From contig NZ_CP011834.1 in NCBI RefSeq assembly GCF_001412575.1, positions 2,542,001 through 2,606,000 on the forward strand: a DNA stretch of 64,000 nt. The letters are read 5' to 3'. The notes beneath the pieces were generated by a model. It saw only the letters and a program-made list of their open reading frames with translations, ran no database searches and was not told the origin of the DNA. The DNA is from Limnohabitans sp. 103DPR2. Its GTDB lineage: Bacteria; Pseudomonadota; Gammaproteobacteria; Burkholderiales; Burkholderiaceae_C. This document shows positions 38,005-46,765 of the stretch, piece after piece. The first letter of the stretch is position 1; each line of letters begins with the position of its first letter. A program made the translations under genes and the position numbers.

Positions 38005-38988
38005 TCACAAAGTGAGGATGGTGCAACCTGTGGTTTTGCGGGCTTCCAAAGCTTTGTGCGCTTCTTGCACTTGCGACAATGGGAAGGTTTGATCAATGTG
38101 AATTTTGACCTTGCCACTCTGCACAACCGCAAACAAATCATCGGCCATGGCTTGTGTGCTTTCACGTGTGGTGATGTGGCTGAACAATGTTTGACGTGTG
38201 ACGTACAAAGAACCTTTGGTGCCCAACACGCCAGGCGCAAAAGGTGGCACCGCACCAGAGGCATTGCCGAAGGTGGCCATCAAGCCGAAGGGACGCAAGC
38301 AGTCGAGTGATTTGTCCCAGGTGTCTTTGCCCACGGAGTCGTAAACCACTTTCAAACCTTTGCCACCCGTGATCTCTTTCACACGCGCCAAAAAGTCGTC
38401 TGTGCTGTAGTTGATGCAGTGCTCAGCACCATTGGCAATGGCCAATTGGCACTTGGCATCAGAACCCGCAGTACCAATCATGCGAAAGCCCAAGGCCTTG
38501 CCCCATTGGCAAGCAATGAGGCCAACACCACCTGCAGCAGCATGGAACAACACATGGTCACCCGCTTGCAGGCCTTCAACAGGGCGTGTTTTCATGAGCA
38601 AGTATTGCGCTGTCAGACCCTTCAGCATCATGGCGGCGCCAGTTTCAAAAGAGATGTCGTCGGGCAGTTTGCAAACGCACTTGGCGGGCATCACTCGCTC
38701 TTCGCAGTAGCTGCCTGGAGGCTGGCTGGCATAGGCTGCGCGATCGCCTACTTTGAGGTGCGTCACGCCCTCGCCAACGGCTTCCACAATGCCGGAGGCT
38801 TCCATGCCCAACTTGAGGGGCATGGGCAAGGTGTACAAACCGCTGCGCTGGTAAACGTCAATGAAGTTCAGGCCAATGGCTTTGTGGCGAATTCGAATTT
38901 CGCCGGGACCAGGCTGGCCGACTGTGACATCGACCAATTTGAGTTGTTCAGGACCACCGTTTTGGTCAATTTGGACGGCTAAGCTCAT
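38005..38988 (-). CDS. NADPH:quinone oxidoreductase (zinc-independent MDR family)
   Basis: 327 residues, same as E. coli QorA. Medium-chain dehydrogenase without zinc ligands: IRHKAIGLNFIDVYQRSGLY, G-ASG-type GMEASGIVEAVGEGV, NADPH-binding HAAAGGVGLIACQWGKALG, and YDSVGKDTWDKSLDCLRPFG. Reduces quinones by one electron in this family. The strong AAGGAG 6 bp before the ATG at 38988 sets the start, 18 codons inside the longest open frame. Monocistronic between the lspA terminator and a divergent exporter gene. Confidence 0.92.
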   Translation of the reverse strand: MSLAVQIDQNGGPEQLKLVDVTVGQPGPGEIRIRHKAIGLNFIDVYQRSGLYTLPMPLKLGMEASGIVEAVGEGVTHLKVGDRAAYASQPPGSYCEERVMPAKCVCKLPDDISFETGAAMMLKGLTAQYLLMKTRPVEGLQAGDHVLFHAAAGGVGLIACQWGKALGFRMIGTAGSDAKCQLAIANGAEHCINYSTDDFLARVKEITGGKGLKVVYDSVGKDTWDKSLDCLRPFGLMATFGNASGAVPPFAPGVLGTKGSLYVTRQTLFSHITTRESTQAMADDLFAVVQSGKVKIHIDQTFPLSQVQEAHKALEARKTTGCTILTL

Positions 38989-39119
38989 GCGTATCTCCTT
39001 AAAAATGAAATCGTTGGCGACTGGCTTGTGAAGCCAATTCACATTGACCGCTACTTTGCCACGAATTGAATGTCCCTGCCCTCGCAGTCGGGTACACAGT
39101 TGACGTTACAGTCACGGGC

Positions 39120-40025
39120 ATGACACAAAAACTCTCACCCGGTACGGCTTTGATGCTCACTGTGCCACCCCTCCTCTGGGCAGGCAATGCAGTGGTCGGT
39201 CGACTGGTCAGTGAATTGGTGCCTCCCATCACCCTGAACTTCTTGCGCTGGGCGATCGCCTTTTTTATTTTGTTGCCCCTGACATGGCAATTGCTGAAGC
39301 CCAGTAGCCCCTTGTGGCCCAATTGGCGCCGGTTTGCCTTGCTCAGCTTGCTTGGCGTAGGTTGCTATAACGCGCTGCAATATTTGGCGCTGCAAACTTC
39401 CACACCCTTGAACGTCACTTTGGTGGCGGCCAGCACGCCCGTGTTCATGCTGGCCATTGGCGCCTTGTTTTTCAAGACGCCGGTCAGAGCCGCCCAATGG
39501 CTTGGCGCTGCTTTCTCCATCGCTGGCGTTTTGGTGGTGCTGTCGCGCGGCGATTGGGAACAGCTTTTTCAAGTGCAGTTTGTGGTGGGCGACATTTACA
39601 TTTTGCTGGCTGTGGCTTGTTGGGCCATGTACAGCTGGCTTTTGACGCAACGCAATGAGCCCGATGAGATTCGCAGCAACTGGGCTGCATTTCTGATGGC
39701 GCAAGTGATATTTGGATTGGGATGGGCCGGCATGTTCACAGGTGCTGAATGGGCGCTGACCGATGCGCACATCACTTGGGGCATGCCTTTGTACGCCGCA
39801 TTGGCGTTTGTGGCCATCGGCCCTGCTGTGTTGGCCTATCGATGCTGGGGCTTGGGTGTGCAAACTGCTGGGCCTGCAGTGGCCGGTTTCTTTGCCAACC
39901 TCACACCCTTGTTTGCCGCCATCATGTCCAGCGTGTTCTTGGGCGACTTGCCCAAGGTGTATCACGCCCTGGCGTTTGCCCTCATTGTGAGCGGCATTGT
40001 GGTGTCGTCAAGGCGCGCCAGCTGA
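39120..40025 (+). CDS. EamA-family (DMT) exporter
   Basis: 301 residues with ten predicted membrane helices in two EamA repeats (PPLLWAGNAVVGRLVSELVPPITLNFLRW in the first; PLYAALAFVAIGPAVLAYRCWG in the second). Drug/metabolite transporter superfamily, inner membrane; the substrate cannot be inferred. ATG at 39120 chosen since earlier codons in the frame are not conserved-looking. Divergent from the quinone reductase, convergent with the SDR. Confidence 0.85.
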   Translation: MTQKLSPGTALMLTVPPLLWAGNAVVGRLVSELVPPITLNFLRWAIAFFILLPLTWQLLKPSSPLWPNWRRFALLSLLGVGCYNALQYLALQTSTPLNVTLVAASTPVFMLAIGALFFKTPVRAAQWLGAAFSIAGVLVVLSRGDWEQLFQVQFVVGDIYILLAVACWAMYSWLLTQRNEPDEIRSNWAAFLMAQVIFGLGWAGMFTGAEWALTDAHITWGMPLYAALAFVAIGPAVLAYRCWGLGVQTAGPAVAGFFANLTPLFAAIMSSVFLGDLPKVYHALAFALIVSGIVVSSRRAS

Positions 40026-40068
40026 AACCTTTCAAAGGCCTCAGCCTGAAGCGCGCATTTTTGCTGAC

Positions 40069-40866
40069 TTAGTAAGTACCGGGATAAGCACCACCATCGG
40101 TCAAGAAATTTTGACCGGTGATGTAAGAGGCTTGCTGGCTGCAAATGAAGGCACACAAAGCGCCAAACTCTTGCGGCGTGCCATAACGACCTGCGGGCAC
40201 CACGGCTTGTTGCTGCGCACGAATTTCGGCCACTGTTTTGCCCGTCTTTTGCGCTGTGGCTTCGACGGTGGTGCGAATGCGATCGGTATCAAACTTGCCG
40301 GGCAAGATGTTGTTGAGGGTGACGCCTTGGGCTGCAATTTTGGTGCGCGCCACGCCAGCCACAAAACCCGTTAAACCACTGCGGGCACCGTTCGACAAGC
40401 CCAAAATATCAATCGGTGATTTGACCGAACTGGACGTGATGTTGACGATGCGGCCAAAGCCACGCGCGGCCATGCCATCGATGGTGGCCTTGATCAGCTC
40501 AATAGGCGTCAGCATGTTGGCATCGACCGCTTTGATCCAAGCTTCACGGTCCCAATTGCGGAAGTCGCCGGGCGGTGGGCCGCCTGCGTTGGTCACCACG
40601 ATGTCAAAGTCTTTGCCAGGACCTCCTGCCACCGAAAACAAAGCTGCACGACCCGCTTCAGTGGTGATGTCTGCCGCCACAGGAATCAGGGTCACCCCGG
40701 GCGCTTCTTTTTGCAAATCGGCCACTGCTTGGTTGAGCACGTCTGCACCGCGTGCCACCATGACCACGTTCACGCCTTCCAAAGCCAACGCACGTGCACA
40801 ACCCCAGCCCAAGCCTTTGCTTGCACCGCCCACCAATGCCCATTTACCTTTGATGCCTAAATCCAT
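40069..40866 (-). CDS. SDR-family protein lacking the YxxxK motif
   Basis: 265 residues. Rossmann fold of classical SDRs: VGGASKGLGWGCARALALEG, VAADIT, VTNAGGPPPGDF, IVNITSSSVKSP and C-terminal GQNFLTDGGAYPGTY. At the position of the catalytic Y-x-x-x-K the sequence is L-S-N-G-A-R-S-G-L-T, so both the Tyr and Lys are missing. A divergent SDR subfamily with LSN-x-x-R is known and may use another mechanism. Often annotated as 3-oxoacyl-ACP reductase, which I would not transfer. GGAG 6 bp before the ATG. Confidence 0.87.
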   Translation of the reverse strand: MDLGIKGKWALVGGASKGLGWGCARALALEGVNVVMVARGADVLNQAVADLQKEAPGVTLIPVAADITTEAGRAALFSVAGGPGKDFDIVVTNAGGPPPGDFRNWDREAWIKAVDANMLTPIELIKATIDGMAARGFGRIVNITSSSVKSPIDILGLSNGARSGLTGFVAGVARTKIAAQGVTLNNILPGKFDTDRIRTTVEATAQKTGKTVAEIRAQQQAVVPAGRYGTPQEFGALCAFICSQQASYITGQNFLTDGGAYPGTY

Positions 40867-40927
40867 TTATTTTCTCCAAAATTAATGCACATTGCCGCAA
40901 GCGTTTTGGCGCATTGCAGACTCAAAA

Positions 40928-41833
40928 TTATTCAACAACTTTGGGCGTTTGCGTCACCCAAAATACACCACCCAACACCAATGCGGTTCCCATGAGGGTC
41001 CATGCATTGAAGGGCTCATTCAACAACAAGGCCCCCATGGTCAAAGTCGACATCGGGCCAATCATGCCAATTTGCGACGTCAAGCCCGGACCGATGCGCT
41101 CAATGGCCATCATGACCATCAATACGGGCAACACGGTACAAGCTGTGGCGTTGAGCATGGACAGCCAAATGACCTCGGGTGCCACGTCCAAAGCAGCGGC
41201 TGGTTTGAGTATCGCGAATTGAACGATACACAAAACACAAGCCACCGTGGTGGCCAAGCCCGCCAAACGCAGTGAACCCAAACGCTGCACCATTTGACCG
41301 CTGTAGCTGAGGTAAATGGCATAGGTGATGGCGCTTGAAAAAACCAAGGCCGCACCCAAGGCCACATGCTCGCCGACCAAGGACACCTCATGGCCAAACA
41401 CCAACAGCACACCACTGTAACTGACCGCCATGGCCACGCCTTGGCGATATGAAATTTTGCGCTTGTACAGCACCCAACCTAGCACCAAGACCAAGGTGGG
41501 GTTGAGGTACAAGATAAGCCGCTCAAATGAAGCACTGATGTATTGCAGCCCCAAGAAATCCAAAAAGCTAGACAGGTAATAGCCTGAAAAACCCAAACCC
41601 AATACCCCTAGCCAATCGCTGCGCGTAAGGGGTTCTTTGCCGCGCCCTGCCCACCACGCCATGGCGATGAAAAACGGTACGGCAAACAGCATGCGAAACA
41701 TGACCAAGGTGATGGCATCGACGCCATGCCGATAGGCCAATTTCACGATGATGGCTTTGCCGCTGAAAGCAATTGAGCCTGCTGCTGCCAGCAACAGGCC
41801 CGATGTGAATTTGGACTTGGCTGCTTCGCTCAA
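40928..41833 (-). CDS. EamA-family (DMT) exporter
   Basis: 301 residues, about ten membrane helices (AAAGSIAFSGKAIIVKLAYRHGVDAITLVMFRM; LPVLMVMMAIERIGPGLTSQIGMIGP). Drug/metabolite transporter superfamily. The start is a TTG at 41833 that overlaps the stop of the gamma-glutamyltransferase gene (TTGA), so translation is coupled. As last gene of tctC-ggt-eamA it may expel a product of the peptide processing; this is inference. Confidence 0.84.
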   Translation of the reverse strand: MSEAAKSKFTSGLLLAAAGSIAFSGKAIIVKLAYRHGVDAITLVMFRMLFAVPFFIAMAWWAGRGKEPLTRSDWLGVLGLGFSGYYLSSFLDFLGLQYISASFERLILYLNPTLVLVLGWVLYKRKISYRQGVAMAVSYSGVLLVFGHEVSLVGEHVALGAALVFSSAITYAIYLSYSGQMVQRLGSLRLAGLATTVACVLCIVQFAILKPAAALDVAPEVIWLSMLNATACTVLPVLMVMMAIERIGPGLTSQIGMIGPMSTLTMGALLLNEPFNAWTLMGTALVLGGVFWVTQTPKVVE

Positions 41834-43452
41834 AAGCCAACCGCCTGCCCATCTCGGCGCGGGTCAGAGGCAGCCACATAACCCTGCACTTTGGGATCGC
41901 CCATGCGCCAAATGAATTGGCCAGCACCGAAGTCCATGTAGGAGTCGTTGATGACAGCCAGCTCATGACCCAAGTCACTCAAGCCCTGCACCGTGTTGCG
42001 GTCCATCGACGCTTCCACATTGATGGACAGGCCGTTGTTGCAGCGCCAGCGAGGTGCGTCGCACGCTGCCTGCGGATTTTGTCCATAGTCGAGCATGCGC
42101 ACCAAGGTTTGCATGTGACCTTGCGGTTGCATACTGCCCCCCATCACACCGTAGCTCATGACAGGCTGGCCGTCTTTCGACAAGAATGCTGGAATGATGG
42201 TGTGGAAAGGTCGCTTGCCTGGCGCGACCAAATTGGCTGGGTTCAAGCCTTTGGGATCGGTGCTGAAGTCAAAGCCACGGTTGTGCAAACTGATGCCGTA
42301 CGTGGGCTCGACCACGCCGGAACCAAAGCCCATGTAATTGCTTTGGATGAAGCTGATCATCATGCCGTTTTCATCGGCAGCCGTGAGGTAAATGGTACCG
42401 CCCTTCACCGGATTGCCCGCCTTGAAATCTTGCGCTTTCTTCATGTCAATGAGATTGGCGCGGCTCTTCAAATAGGCGGGGTCGAGCATCTGCGCGGGCG
42501 TGACTTCCATGTTGCGCGGATCGGCCACATAGCGGTACACATCGGCAAAGGCCAACTTCATGGCTTCGATTTGCAAATGCTGAGATTCAATACCGTCCAC
42601 TTTGAAGCTGGGCAAATCAAAGTTTTCCAAAATGCCCAAGGCAATCAAAGCAGCAATGCCTTGGCCATTGGGTGGAATTTCGTTGAGCGTGTAGCCATGG
42701 TAATTTTGCGAAATGGGCTCGACCCATTCAGGGCGGTACTGCGCCAAGTCTTGTAGCGTCATGGCACCGCCATGTTGATTTGAAAACTTCACCAAGGCTT
42801 CAGCAATTTCACCTTCGTAGAAGGCACGCCCCTTGGTTTCGGCAATGGCGCGCAAACCACGCGCCGCAGCTTTGAACTGGAACAATTCACCCACATTGGG
42901 TGCACGACCCCAAGGCAAAAATCCTTCTGCAAAACCCGGCAAAGATTGCAGCAGGGGCGTGGCGGCTTCCCATTTTTGCTGCACCACCACAGGCAACAAA
43001 TAACCCCGCTCTGCAATTTCAATGGCAGGCTCCATCAGATCTGCAAAAGGCAATTTGCCAAAGCGCTCACTCAAAGCGGCCCATGCGCCCACGGCGCCAG
43101 GCACGGTGACTGAGTCCCAACCGCGCTTGGGCGGGTTCACCGCATCGGTGCCATATTTTTTGTGAAAGTACTCTGGCGTCCAAGCCTGTGGCGCAGGGCC
43201 AGAAGCATTGAGGCCGTGCAGTTTTTGGCCATCCCACAAAATGCAAAACGCATCAGAACCCAAACCATTGCTGACAGGTTCTGTGATGGTGATGGCCGCT
43301 GCTGCTGCAATGGCGGCATCGACCGCGTTGCCGCCTTTGAGCATCATGCGCAAACCAGCTTGCGCTGCCAATGGATGCGAAGTAGAAACAACATTGCGCG
43401 CAAACTGCGGCAAGCGCGCAGAAGCATAAGGGGTGCTGAAATCAAAGTTCAT
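41830..43452 (-). CDS. Gamma-glutamyltransferase-family protein
   Basis: 540 residues, Ntn-hydrolase of the gamma-glutamyltranspeptidase family (PF01019). VVSTSHPLAAQAGLRMMLKGGNAVDAAIAAAAAITITEPVSNGLGSD begins the large subunit. The likely autocleavage and catalytic Thr is in V-K-G-G-T-I-Y-L-T-A-A-D, followed by SFIQSNYMGFGSG and the oxyanion-region MGGSMQPQGHMQ. No signal peptide, so it is probably cytoplasmic, unlike E. coli Ggt. Substrates could be gamma-glutamyl compounds or cephalosporin-like amides. 3 bp after tctC, so it likely acts on the ligand of that transporter. Confidence 0.88.
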   Translation of the reverse strand: MNFDFSTPYASARLPQFARNVVSTSHPLAAQAGLRMMLKGGNAVDAAIAAAAAITITEPVSNGLGSDAFCILWDGQKLHGLNASGPAPQAWTPEYFHKKYGTDAVNPPKRGWDSVTVPGAVGAWAALSERFGKLPFADLMEPAIEIAERGYLLPVVVQQKWEAATPLLQSLPGFAEGFLPWGRAPNVGELFQFKAAARGLRAIAETKGRAFYEGEIAEALVKFSNQHGGAMTLQDLAQYRPEWVEPISQNYHGYTLNEIPPNGQGIAALIALGILENFDLPSFKVDGIESQHLQIEAMKLAFADVYRYVADPRNMEVTPAQMLDPAYLKSRANLIDMKKAQDFKAGNPVKGGTIYLTAADENGMMISFIQSNYMGFGSGVVEPTYGISLHNRGFDFSTDPKGLNPANLVAPGKRPFHTIIPAFLSKDGQPVMSYGVMGGSMQPQGHMQTLVRMLDYGQNPQAACDAPRWRCNNGLSINVEASMDRNTVQGLSDLGHELAVINDSYMDFGAGQFIWRMGDPKVQGYVAASDPRRDGQAVGF

Positions 43453-43455
43453 GTT

Positions 43456-44478
43456 TCAATCCAAAGTGATTTTGCGTTCCGTGATGATCTTCTTCCACTT
43501 GGCCGACTCTGCAGCCAACATGGTGGTGAATTGAGCTGGCGATGTGCCAATGGCTTCAATGCCCAGTCGCTGTAATTTGTCTTTGACTTCTGGATCGCTA
43601 AGGGCTTGAATCGCAGCCGTGTTGACGCGCGAGACCAAATCTGGCCGCATGCCCTGTGGCCCAAACAAACCAAACCATGTGGTGGATTCATAACCAGGCA
43701 AGACTTCTGAGATGGCTGGCAAACCAGGCGCCATGTTGGTCCTTTGTGCTGAAGTCACACCCAAGGCACGCAAACGGCCATCTTTGACGTGTGGCAAACC
43801 TGTTGGCAAGGAGTCAAACAAAACATCTACTTTGCCACTGATGAGATCTGGCATGGCCAAGGCGGTGCCTTTGTAGGGAATGTGCACCACAAACAAACCT
43901 GCCTGCGATTTAAACAGCTCAGCCGTCAACTGAACGATGGTGCCATTGCCACTGGAGGCATAGTTGAGTCGTCCAGGATTTTTCTTGGCCAACTCAATCC
44001 ATTCTTGAATGGTTTTGGCAGGCGAGCTGTTGGGCACCAACATGATGCTGGGGGCGTTGCCGACCTGGCCAATGGGCGTGAAATCACGCACAGCGTCGTA
44101 GGGCATCTTGGGGTTGAGGTTGGGCCCAATGGAGTGCGTGCTGGAAGTGGCCAGCAACAAGGTATAGCCATCAGGCGTGGACTTGGCCACGATGTCCGAG
44201 CCCAAGGTGCCACCTGCGCCAGGTTTGTTTTCAACCACCACCGACGTGCCCAATTTTTCGCCCAACTTCTGCGACAAGGTACGCGCAAAAATATCGGTTG
44301 CGCCACCTGCTGGAAAGGGCACCACCAAGCGGATGGGTTTGGTGGGGTAAGTGGTTGATTGGGCGACTGCAGTGGATGCACCACCCACCAGGCCCATCAT
44401 GACCACAGCTGCAGACAGCGCAGTTCGCATTCCCAAAGCCGAGATTTGACGGCGTTTCAAATTCATTTTGTACTGCAT
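43456..44478 (-). CDS. tctC: TctC/Bug periplasmic solute receptor
   Basis: 340 residues. Signal peptide (ALSAAVVMMGLVGGASTAVAQ), then TctC core: PIRLVVPFPAGGATDIFARTLSQKLGEKLGTSVVVENKPGAGGTLGSD (abbreviated family motifs), YASSGNGTIVQLTAELF and VHIPYKG. Delivers a carboxylate or amide ligand to the TctA-TctB permease encoded upstream. Either ATG 44478 or 44466 could start it. Between it and tctA stands a terminator hairpin, so receptor and permease may be transcribed at different levels. The ggt-like gene follows after 3 bp. Confidence 0.92.
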   Translation of the reverse strand: MQYKMNLKRRQISALGMRTALSAAVVMMGLVGGASTAVAQSTTYPTKPIRLVVPFPAGGATDIFARTLSQKLGEKLGTSVVVENKPGAGGTLGSDIVAKSTPDGYTLLLATSSTHSIGPNLNPKMPYDAVRDFTPIGQVGNAPSIMLVPNSSPAKTIQEWIELAKKNPGRLNYASSGNGTIVQLTAELFKSQAGLFVVHIPYKGTALAMPDLISGKVDVLFDSLPTGLPHVKDGRLRALGVTSAQRTNMAPGLPAISEVLPGYESTTWFGLFGPQGMRPDLVSRVNTAAIQALSDPEVKDKLQRLGIEAIGTSPAQFTTMLAAESAKWKKIITERKITLD

Positions 44479-44572
44479 GATGAAATTTCCGATGTCATAT
44501 GAAGAAGAACATTGTGGCAGGAAAAATGTGAACCTACTTCAACCAAGGCTGTCACTTTTCAGAAGTCCCATG

Positions 44573-44597
44573 AAAAACGGCACCCGAAGGTGCCGTT
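44573..44597 (-). terminator. Intrinsic terminator between tctA and tctC
   Basis: On the minus strand AACGGCACC-TTCG-GGTGCCGTT with an extra-stable UUCG tetraloop, ending in five Ts. It lies 22 bp after the tctA stop and ~95 bp before tctC, so it ends or attenuates tctBA transcription. Confidence 0.85.
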
Positions 44598-44618
44598 CAA
44601 GTTCACAACGCGTGTGAA

Positions 44619-46130
44619 TCAATCCTCGACGAAGGCTTCTTCGCGCTTCGATTTGACTGACGGCAAGAGCACAATGATGAGCAACACCGCTGCGGCTGCA
44701 AGCAAGCTGGCAGACAAACCGCGTGTCACAAACACGGACCAGTCACCGCGAGACAGCAGCAATGCACGGCGCAAGTTCTCTTCCATCATGGGGCCCAAGA
44801 TGAAACCGAGCAACAAAGGTGCAGGTTCTACGCCCAACTTGATGAACAAGTATCCGATGACACCGAAGGCACCCACCAACCAGATATCGAAGGTGTTGTT
44901 GTTGGTGGAGTACACGCCAATGGCACAGAACAGCACAATGGCAGGGAACAACCAACGATAAGGCACTGTGAGCAGCTTGATCCAGATGCCAATGAGTGGC
45001 AAGTTCAAGATGATCAACATCAGGTTACCAATCCACATCGAAGCAATCAAGCCCCAGAACAACTCAGGGTTGCTGGTCATCACTTGCGGGCCAGGCTGAA
45101 TGTTGTGGATGGTCATGGCACCCACCATCAAGGCCATCACAGCGTTAGGTGGAATACCCAATGTGAGCAAAGGAATGAATGAGGTTTGTGCACCGGCGTT
45201 ATTCGCAGCTTCAGGCGAAGCCACACCGCGGATGTTGCCTTGACCAAAAGGTACTTCGCCGGGACGGAGTTTGGTTTTCTTCTCGATGGTGTAAGCGGCA
45301 AAAGCAGCCAGCAAAGCGCCACCGCCTGGCAAAATGCCAAGGCATGAGCCAATGGTCGTGCCACGCAACACCGCAGGAATCATGTTGCGGAAATCTTCAC
45401 CCGTAGGGAGCAAACCTGTCACTTTTCCGGTGAACACTTCGCGCTTGTCTTCAGGTTGGGACAAGTTGGCAATGATCTCGCCATAACCAAACACACCCAT
45501 GGCAATGGTAATGAAACCAATGCCGTCTGTGAGTTCAGGAATGTCGAAGCTGTAACGGGCCACGCCAGAGTTAACGTCAGTACCGACCAAGCCCATCAAG
45601 AGGCCTAGCACAATCATGGCCACCGCTTTGAGCAAGGAGCCAGAAGCCAACACCACCGCACCGATCAAGCCCAAAATCATGAGCGAGAAGTACTCGGCAG
45701 GACCGAACTTGAAGGCCACTTCGGTCAATGGCGCCGCGAAAGCCGCCAAAATCAAAGTACCCACGCAACCGGCAAAGAATGAGCCCAAACCAGCAGCAGC
45801 CAATGCGGGACCTGCACGTCCTTTACGGGCCATCTGGTAACCGTCGATCACGGTCACCACAGAAGAAGATTCACCCGGCAGGTTCACCAAAATGGCAGTG
45901 GTAGAACCGCCATATTGCGCGCCGTAGTAAATACCGGCCAACATGATCAATGCCGCGATAGGGGGCAATGCGTAAGTGGCGGGCAAAAGCATGGCAATGG
46001 TAGCCACGGGGCCAATGCCTGGAAGCACACCAATCAAGGTGCCCAGCAAACAGCCGATGAAAGCGTAAATGAGGTTTTGGACGGTGAAAGCCACCCCAAA
46101 ACCCATCGCCAAATTAGTGAACAAGTCCAT
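44619..46130 (-). CDS. tctA: Tripartite tricarboxylate transporter large permease
   Basis: 503 residues, about 12 hydrophobic segments. TctA family (PF01970): IGCLLGTLIGVLPGIGPVATIAMLLP, GGSTTAILVNLPGESSSVVTVIDGYQMARKG, and the second repeat GILPGGGALLAAFAAYTIEKK. Inner-membrane Na+- or H+-driven channel subunit for a carboxylate. AAGGAG precedes the ATG; 10 bp after tctB. Confidence 0.95.
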   Translation of the reverse strand: MDLFTNLAMGFGVAFTVQNLIYAFIGCLLGTLIGVLPGIGPVATIAMLLPATYALPPIAALIMLAGIYYGAQYGGSTTAILVNLPGESSSVVTVIDGYQMARKGRAGPALAAAGLGSFFAGCVGTLILAAFAAPLTEVAFKFGPAEYFSLMILGLIGAVVLASGSLLKAVAMIVLGLLMGLVGTDVNSGVARYSFDIPELTDGIGFITIAMGVFGYGEIIANLSQPEDKREVFTGKVTGLLPTGEDFRNMIPAVLRGTTIGSCLGILPGGGALLAAFAAYTIEKKTKLRPGEVPFGQGNIRGVASPEAANNAGAQTSFIPLLTLGIPPNAVMALMVGAMTIHNIQPGPQVMTSNPELFWGLIASMWIGNLMLIILNLPLIGIWIKLLTVPYRWLFPAIVLFCAIGVYSTNNNTFDIWLVGAFGVIGYLFIKLGVEPAPLLLGFILGPMMEENLRRALLLSRGDWSVFVTRGLSASLLAAAAVLLIIVLLPSVKSKREEAFVED

Positions 46131-46140
46131 TGATTACTCC

Positions 46141-46629
46141 TTAGCCGCTGATGAAAGTTGGCCACACGGGGAACTGCAGTTTGAGCAGCATGATGAAAGC
46201 TGCATAGCTCATCACTGACAAAATGGCGCTCAACACGATGGTTTCTTTGAAATTGAATTCGTCACCGGCCATGCTGACCACGATGGTGGTGCCAAAAATG
46301 GCTGCAATCAGACCCATGGCTGGCAAACCGATGCTGGGCAAACCGCCCAACAGCACGCCAAACAACAAGTTGCCGGCAATGATGAAGAACAAAGGCTTCC
46401 AAGCCCATTTGCCGACGGGTTCGCCATCAGGGGTTTCAACCACCAACGACTTGAACAAAATCGCAGCACCTAACAGCGCCAAGATCACGCCCAAGAGCAG
46501 CGGAAAGTAGCCAGGGCCCATGCGGGCGCCGGTACCAATGGTGTAACTCGTTGCTCCGTAGGCAAATGAAGCACCGACAACGGTGAACATCAGACCGGAG
46601 AAAAAGTCTTTCGAACTTTTGATTTTCAC
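46141..46629 (-). CDS. tctB: Tripartite tricarboxylate transporter small permease
   Basis: 162 residues, four hydrophobic segments. TctB family: KDFFSGLMFTVVGASFAYGATSY, GTGARMGPGYFPLLLGVILALLGAAI. Partners TctA. Starts with GTG at 46629, supported by GGAGGAG upstream. First gene of the tct unit; a 14-bp perfect palindrome lies ~98 bp ahead of it. Confidence 0.9.
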   Translation of the reverse strand: MKIKSSKDFFSGLMFTVVGASFAYGATSYTIGTGARMGPGYFPLLLGVILALLGAAILFKSLVVETPDGEPVGKWAWKPLFFIIAGNLLFGVLLGGLPSIGLPAMGLIAAIFGTTIVVSMAGDEFNFKETIVLSAILSVMSYAAFIMLLKLQFPVWPTFISG

Positions 46630-46726
46630 AGGGACACTCCTCCAAAAAAGTTTGGGATGGCGGGATTCTGAACCTAAACCACCGCAAACCGGATGTGGAT
46701 TTCACCTACAGAAGGTCAATGAAGGG

Positions 46727-46740
46727 CCCAAACGTTTGGG
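46727..46740. promoter_or_regulatory. Perfect 14-bp palindrome upstream of tctB
   Basis: CCCAAACGTTTGGG, ~98 bp upstream of the tctB start. A central CG in an AAACGTTT core is the style of LacI/GalR-family operators. No regulator gene is adjacent; could be an operator or only part of a hairpin. Confidence 0.35.
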
Positions 46741-46742
46741 TT

Positions 46743-46765
46743 AACCCTAGGTTTGAGGGTTTTTT
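46743..46765 (+). terminator. Terminator-like hairpin on the + strand
   Basis: AACCCT-AGGTTTG-AGGGTT followed by Ts on the + strand, next to the stop codon of the minus-strand methyltransferase-like gene. No + strand gene ends here; in the minus direction there is no T run. Confidence 0.5.

Noticed and set aside
41917..42756. 279-codon + strand frame
   Set aside because: Antisense to the gamma-glutamyltransferase-family gene; no family features.
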